64,000 nucleotides of DNA from Novosphingobium sp. SG707 (lineage in GTDB: Bacteria; Pseudomonadota; Alphaproteobacteria; Sphingomonadales; Sphingomonadaceae). The notes under the pieces were generated by a model, which saw nothing but the letters and a program-made list of their open reading frames with translations, made no database searches and was not told the origin of the DNA. The stretch lies in assembly GCF_012275515.1 (NCBI RefSeq), contig NZ_JAAZQL010000010.1:62001-126000 (forward strand). Direction: 5' to 3'. Below are positions 59,771 to 64,000 of this stretch, piece by piece (the stretch's first letter is position 1; every line of letters starts with the position of its first letter). A program made the position numbers and the translations under genes.

Positions 59771-62506
59771 TCAGAACTTTGCACCGACCCTTGCATAGAT
59801 CTGGCGCCCGAAGGGGTCCGAGATCGAGGGCAGATAGCCGTTGAACTTGGCAAAACCGGGGGCCGTGTCAAAGGCGTTGATCATGCCCGCGGTAAAGCTG
59901 AAGCGGTCATCGGCGCCAAAGCTCTTGGTATATTGCACGTCGAACACCGAGAAGGCCTTGATCCGGTCGGTGGGCGCCGCGCCAAGGTTCAGCCCGTAAT
60001 CGTCCAGCACGCCCGACGTATAGCGCCATGTGATCGAGAGATCATGCGTGCCATAGGCGAAATCGGCGCCCGCCACGCTGCGCCAGCGGGGCGCGGCCGA
60101 GGCCGAACCGGGCGACTGGTTGAAGGCGTTGCGATAGCCGATGCCGTCATAGACCACGCTGCCCGTATCGATGTCATATTTGAGCAGGTAGGTCACCGCA
60201 TCGCGCAGCGTCACCTGCACTTTGCCCACATTGAACCCATATTGCGCGGCAACGTCGATGCCCGACGTCTCGGTGCCGCTGGTGGCGTTAAAGCTGGTGA
60301 CGTTGATGGTCTGGGCCGAGCCCGTCGTCGTGTCGCGGATCACCGCGCTCGAGTTCGGATTGGCGCTGATCACCGCCTGCGCGCCCTGCGTCTGGATCTG
60401 GTTGTTATACTTGAACTGCCAGAAATCGACCGACAGGCGCATCTTGGGCACGGGCAGGAAGGTCGCGCCAAAGTTGAACACATCCGCCGTCTGGGGCTTC
60501 AGGTTTGGATTGCCATAGGTGGCAATGGTGCGGAACGTGGTAGTGCCATCCTTGGGGTCGGTGATATTGCCCACGCCCGTACTGATCAAAGCGTTCGAGC
60601 TGTTGGCAATCGCAGGAGCCTGAAACGCCCGGCTGAGCGAACCGCGCAGCGAGATCTGGGGCAGCACGCGCCAGTTGACCGCCAGTTTCGGCGCGGTGGA
60701 GTTGAAGCCGCCGTAATCTTCATAACGCGCCGCCGCATTGACGTTCAGCCCGTCGATCACCTCGTAATTAGCCTCGACAAAGGCGCTTTTGACATTGCGC
60801 GTATAGGAATAGTTGCGGGCCGGGCCGATGAAACCGCCAAAGCCCGACAGCAGCAGATCCGAATAGATCCCGCGCGACTTTTCCTTGCGAGCCTGAACGC
60901 CCACGGCCACGTCAAGGCTATGCCCGTTGATCGTCACCAGCGAGCCATTGGCCACAGCCTCGCCCACGAAATATTCGTTCTTGTAATCGGAGAACTCGTC
61001 GGTCTGCAGATTATAGAGCAGCGAGGGATCCTGCTTGGCATTGTCCGACTGGAACGGGCTGTAATAGAGGCAATTGCCCGCACCGGCCACCGCGCCAGAG
61101 CCTGCACCGTTAAAACGGATGTTGCAATTCGGCCCGCCATAACCGTTCAGCGCGGCCTGAAACAGGTTCATGTCGGTGTCTTTGTCGCGGGCGATCGTGT
61201 GGCTGCCCGAATAGGTGGCCGAGACCGCATATTTCCAGTCGTTGAACAGCTTGCCCCGCGCGCCCAGCACGTAATGCTGCTGGTCCACGGTGTCGCGCAT
61301 CACGCGATATTGATAGGTGCCGGCAAAGCCCTGTGCGCCGATGGCGCGGCCAAGAAAGCCGATGGTCACGCCAAAGGGATTGTACGGATTGCTCGCGGGC
61401 ATCAGCGGCGGGGTCGCGCCATTATGCGTCTGGGCATAGGAGGGCACGCCGTAACGGCTGGAATCCTGATGGTAATAGCTCAGCTCGGCATAGATAGTAT
61501 GGCCGGGTGCGACCTCGAAGGTCGTGTCATTGTGAATGTTCAGGCTCTTCGACTGGGGCCGGATCGGGTTTTGCGCTTGATAGGAATAGGCGCAATTGCC
61601 AAGGCCAAACGTCGCGCCCGCCGTGGGCAGATAGAGGCTCGACGTGCCCGACAGGCCGCAATTGGGGTCCACCACGGTCAGCGTGCCATTGGCGGCCTTA
61701 TTGGCGTCATACAGCGCGGTGTAATTGTTGCCGTTGATGATGACATTGCCACCGGTGCTGGTCTGCGGGCGGCCATAAAGGACGAAGCGGCCCGGATAGC
61801 CGGTCGTCGAGGCGTTGAAGAAATTGGTGACCGCGCGGTCGCCGTTCTGCAGATTGTCCTGAAAACGATAGCTGGCCGAAAACACGCTGTGGATGCGGTC
61901 ATTGCCAAGGCCGACCATCGCCTGAACGTTCCAGGCGGGCGACTTGTCCATGCTGATGAATTGGGCCGACATTTTGACGCCGGTAAACTTGGTGTTGGTG
62001 ATCAGGTTGAACACGCCCGCCACCGCATCCGCGCCATAGGTGGATGAGGCGCCATCCAGCACCGTTTCCACCCGATTGACGGCAATATCAGGCGTCAGCG
62101 AGTTCAAGTTGACATAGCCGTCGCCCGCCTGCGGCGTCACGCGCCGGCCGTTGAGCAGCACCAATGTTGCGCCCGAGCCCAGCCCGCGCAGGTTGGCCGA
62201 ACGCGTGTCGCGCGTGTCGGCCCCGCCCTTTTGCAGATCCTGCATACCGCCCGTCGAGCCGACATTCTGCGGGATAAAGCGCGTCAGATCGCCGATCGAG
62301 GCCACGCCGGTCTTTTCCAGCGCCTTGCTGTCCACCGACACGATGGGCGAGGCGCGGTCTTCCTGACGCACATTGCCCAGATACGAGCCGGTGACAATGA
62401 TTTCCTGGGGCTTGGTTTCAGGCGCGGTCTGCGCCATCGCGGGCGCGCCCGCCAAGGCCAGGCCTGACAGCCCGCCCATCAACAGCGCCCTTGTCGAAGA
62501 ATTCAT
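59771..62506 (-). CDS. TonB-dependent outer-membrane receptor 4
   Basis: 911 aa from the ATG at 62506. Signal peptide (cleavage near APAMAQT), TonB box QEIIVTGS, plug with NLRGLGSGATLVLLNGRRVTPQ and DGASSTYGADAVAGVFNLITN, and a barrel ending in an aromatic (ARVGAKF). It belongs to the same receptor group as TBDR 2 and 3. The upstream gene on the same strand is an exported-type alpha/beta hydrolase ending at its own terminator, so the two are separately transcribed. A longer frame to 62677 is rejected because it lacks a signal sequence at its start. Confidence 0.9.
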   Translation of the reverse strand: MNSSTRALLMGGLSGLALAGAPAMAQTAPETKPQEIIVTGSYLGNVRQEDRASPIVSVDSKALEKTGVASIGDLTRFIPQNVGSTGGMQDLQKGGADTRDTRSANLRGLGSGATLVLLNGRRVTPQAGDGYVNLNSLTPDIAVNRVETVLDGASSTYGADAVAGVFNLITNTKFTGVKMSAQFISMDKSPAWNVQAMVGLGNDRIHSVFSASYRFQDNLQNGDRAVTNFFNASTTGYPGRFVLYGRPQTSTGGNVIINGNNYTALYDANKAANGTLTVVDPNCGLSGTSSLYLPTAGATFGLGNCAYSYQAQNPIRPQSKSLNIHNDTTFEVAPGHTIYAELSYYHQDSSRYGVPSYAQTHNGATPPLMPASNPYNPFGVTIGFLGRAIGAQGFAGTYQYRVMRDTVDQQHYVLGARGKLFNDWKYAVSATYSGSHTIARDKDTDMNLFQAALNGYGGPNCNIRFNGAGSGAVAGAGNCLYYSPFQSDNAKQDPSLLYNLQTDEFSDYKNEYFVGEAVANGSLVTINGHSLDVAVGVQARKEKSRGIYSDLLLSGFGGFIGPARNYSYTRNVKSAFVEANYEVIDGLNVNAAARYEDYGGFNSTAPKLAVNWRVLPQISLRGSLSRAFQAPAIANSSNALISTGVGNITDPKDGTTTFRTIATYGNPNLKPQTADVFNFGATFLPVPKMRLSVDFWQFKYNNQIQTQGAQAVISANPNSSAVIRDTTTGSAQTINVTSFNATSGTETSGIDVAAQYGFNVGKVQVTLRDAVTYLLKYDIDTGSVVYDGIGYRNAFNQSPGSASAAPRWRSVAGADFAYGTHDLSITWRYTSGVLDDYGLNLGAAPTDRIKAFSVFDVQYTKSFGADDRFSFTAGMINAFDTAPGFAKFNGYLPSISDPFGRQIYARVGAKF

Positions 62507-62740
62507 GATTTCGCCCTCCCTGCACACCGCGCCGAGAGGGGCGAGAATGCAATCGGGCACAGGCAAACGCGCCGAAAACAGCGCGGTCCCGTTCCTTTTT
62601 TGACAGCCTCTTGGTCCCTGATCCCCGTCGGCGGGGTTGTCCAATTTCTGGGTTTGAACATGGCGAAATTGGTTCAAGAACGGAAATATAATATTCTGAT
62701 TGATTGATGCGTCTGGGTTATCAAATCCGGCAAAACCCTA
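62507..62740. promoter_or_regulatory. Upstream region of TBDR 4
   Basis: 234 bases holding the receptor promoter. It contains an AT-rich stretch (AAATATAATATTCTGATTGATTG, around 62684-62705) that could include the -10 region. I see no gene and no strong palindrome here. Confidence 0.35.
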
Positions 62741-62742
62741 AG

Positions 62743-62776
62743 AAAAAGGCCACCGCGCAAGCTCTGCGCGATGGCC
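62743..62776 (-). terminator. Rho-independent terminator of the alpha/beta hydrolase gene
   Basis: GGCCACCGCGC (62748-62758) and GCGCGATGGCC (62766-62776) pair with one mismatch over 11 bp and a seven-base loop. On the minus strand the stem is followed by TTTTTCTT. It lies 25 bases after the hydrolase stop. Confidence 0.82.
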
Positions 62777-62801
62777 TCATCCATCCCATCCGGCAAAAGG
62801 C

Positions 62802-64000
62802 TCAGTCGGTCAGCACCTTGCTTGCCTCCGCCTGCGCGATCAGCTTTTGCGCATCGGCCTCCAGCAACCATCCAGCCGCTTTCTGCCGTGCCACAGCCTT
62901 GCGGACGGCCTCCACGAAACCGGCGTGATCGTGATAGCGCTCCTCCAGCGAGAGGCGCGGATCATGCCTGGCCAGCCTTTCCGCCTTGGTCCGGGCAAAG
63001 GGAATGAAGCCCCCGGCAAAGCCGCAGCCGCCGCCCGCCTCATACCCTTGCGCCTTCACATTCCAGCCCAGATGGCTGCCGAGCGGCACCTGCAGGGCCA
63101 CTGCCGGAACGCCCGAAGTCTCATTGCCATCCGCGTTCACCCGCGGCACCCGCTGCGGCAAGGCGCCCAGCACGCGCGGGGGCTGCTTGCCGATCACGCC
63201 GCTGGTGTCATGGGTTTTGTACCCCGGCCCGAAATCATAGTTGAGCAGCGAGTTGAGCTTGCCATCGGGCACCGGCGCGCCCGGAATAGCGGGCCAACCC
63301 ATCGCCTTGGCCGTGGCCGCCACCAGATCTCCGCCCTTCAGCGTGGGATAGCGGCTCGGCAAAGGCGCCTTGCCTTCCCGCACCCAGGCCACCAGCATCA
63401 TCTGCGCCGCGCGCAGGCTCTCCATCGAGGAGACCGCATTGCCCGGCAGCGCGCATCCCGCCGGGGTCGGATCACCCGCCGTCGGAAAGCCGCCGCTCCA
63501 CGATCCGCCATGGGTCGTGCTGGGGAAATAATAGCGGCGCACTTCTGGCGGCAAGGGCAGATCGGCGCGCCCATCCGTGCCGATCAGGCCGGGCGACATG
63601 CGCAGGCCCCAGAATTCGGCCGAACCGAAAGTCTCCACCACCTTGGGGCAGGTATCGCTGGCATGGCAACGGTCGAGCAGGCTCGACACGCCGCGCCCAC
63701 GCGCCTTGTCATTATAACGCGTCCACCACAACGTCCCCTCGCTGCCCGGCTCGAACAGGCCCGCCGCGCCGCCCGGCACGCCAAAGCGCAGGTTGAGCGG
63801 CACCTGACGCGCGGCAATATTGGGGTTCACCCCGTCGAACACGCGGCGCCCCGCCTCATCCTCGTTAAAGCCCAAATGGACGAAAGTGCGGACATAATTG
63901 CCCGACTGCGATGTGCCGCTGGCGATGGCATAGGCGATCTTGCCCGCTGGATTGGGGTGGCCCGCATCATCCTTGTCGGCGTGGCGCAGAAAGGCCACCA
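62802..64000 (-). CDS. Alpha/beta hydrolase domain protein (PF20091-like), 5' part beyond window
   Basis: 398 residues are visible, reading leftwards from the window edge to the stop at 62802. The block ASGTSQSGNYVRTFVHLGFNEDE contains the nucleophile elbow G-T-S-Q-S-G, followed by GRRVFDGVNPNIA, diagnostic of a large alpha/beta hydrolase family often found beside TBDRs in sphingomonads. The catalytic histidine is probably in the STTHGG segment. No substrate is known. The gene continues past 64000, so signal peptide and start cannot be judged. Confidence 0.82.
   Translation of the reverse strand, partial: VAFLRHADKDDAGHPNPAGKIAYAIASGTSQSGNYVRTFVHLGFNEDEAGRRVFDGVNPNIAARQVPLNLRFGVPGGAAGLFEPGSEGTLWWTRYNDKARGRGVSSLLDRCHASDTCPKVVETFGSAEFWGLRMSPGLIGTDGRADLPLPPEVRRYYFPSTTHGGSWSGGFPTAGDPTPAGCALPGNAVSSMESLRAAQMMLVAWVREGKAPLPSRYPTLKGGDLVAATAKAMGWPAIPGAPVPDGKLNSLLNYDFGPGYKTHDTSGVIGKQPPRVLGALPQRVPRVNADGNETSGVPAVALQVPLGSHLGWNVKAQGYEAGGGCGFAGGFIPFARTKAERLARHDPRLSLEERYHDHAGFVEAVRKAVARQKAAGWLLEADAQKLIAQAEASKVLTD

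Noticed and set aside
59729..62047. 772-codon open frame on the plus strand, antisense to TBDR 4
   Set aside because: It is the complementary shadow of a clear receptor gene in GC-rich DNA; Arg/Gly/Ile-rich with no family similarity.
1..64000. Prophage, integrative element, transposon, CRISPR array or toxin-antitoxin pair
   Set aside because: No integrase, transposase, terminal repeats, spacer array or phage structural gene was seen, and gene style and composition are uniform.

Overview
The window looks like a chromosomal segment of a GC-rich alphaproteobacterium of the Sphingomonadales, probably Novosphingobium-like. This rests on the high GC content, four large TonB-dependent receptors (TBDRs), a UrcA-family protein, many secreted or Tat-exported hydrolases, sterol-desaturase-type hydroxylases and densely packed operons with ATGA overlaps. 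I see no rRNA, tRNA, CRISPR array, insertion sequence, integrase or origin. About 50 protein genes cover most of the window, and the two edge genes are cut.

Layout. 1-4711 (minus): leucine/isovalerate degradation (isovaleryl-CoA dehydrogenase, both methylcrotonyl-CoA carboxylase subunits, a MaoC-type hydratase). 4814-9060 (minus): TBDR, sterol-desaturase-type hydroxylase and exported metallo-beta-lactamase-fold hydrolase. 9623-20540 (plus): nitrogen assimilation operon with an NMT1-like ABC transporter, a NikR-like repressor, two urea carboxylase-associated proteins, a urea/guanidine carboxylase, allophanate hydrolase and a secreted propeller protein. The gene set fits the guanidine route (guanidine to carboxyguanidine to allophanate to ammonia and CO2). 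20571-22981 (minus): two small secreted proteins and a TPR-sulfotransferase. 23157-27395 (plus): a second hydroxylase, a membrane protein, a LuxR-type regulator and a serine hydrolase. 27444-31868: a TBDR divergent from a Tat-exported carboxylesterase. 31943-33559 (minus): exported DUF1593/Sde182-like protein.

33871-43246 is a divergent sugar locus. On the minus strand are an FGGY kinase and a split transketolase; on the plus strand are a DUF2291 lipoprotein, an RbsA/RbsC/RbsB-type ABC transporter, a DeoR-family regulator and a TIM-barrel isomerase. The combination matches the published transketolase route for D-apiose (isomerase, apulose kinase, apulose-4-phosphate transketolase). It is followed by an MFS exporter, a third TBDR and a secreted SMP-30-like protein.

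48835-50863 (minus): chromate transporter and Tat-exported iron/manganese superoxide dismutase. 51025-54167 (plus): SRPBCC protein and MgtA-type P-ATPase. 54197-58294: Lrp-type regulator divergent from PutA. Then come polyphosphate kinase 2, a GlcG/HbpS-like protein, a fourth TBDR and a truncated alpha/beta hydrolase at the right edge.

The strongest novel lead is regulatory. The guanidine-type operon encodes a NikR homologue in which three of the four nickel ligands of E. coli NikR are replaced. A perfect 11-bp inverted repeat (9535-9570) lies just upstream of the operon, with half-sites 22 bp apart as in NikR operators. A second lead is the candidate apiose locus, with TTTC/GAAA repeat motifs in its divergent promoter and near the DUF1593 and TBDR genes. 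All function calls come from reading motifs by eye; no database search was run.
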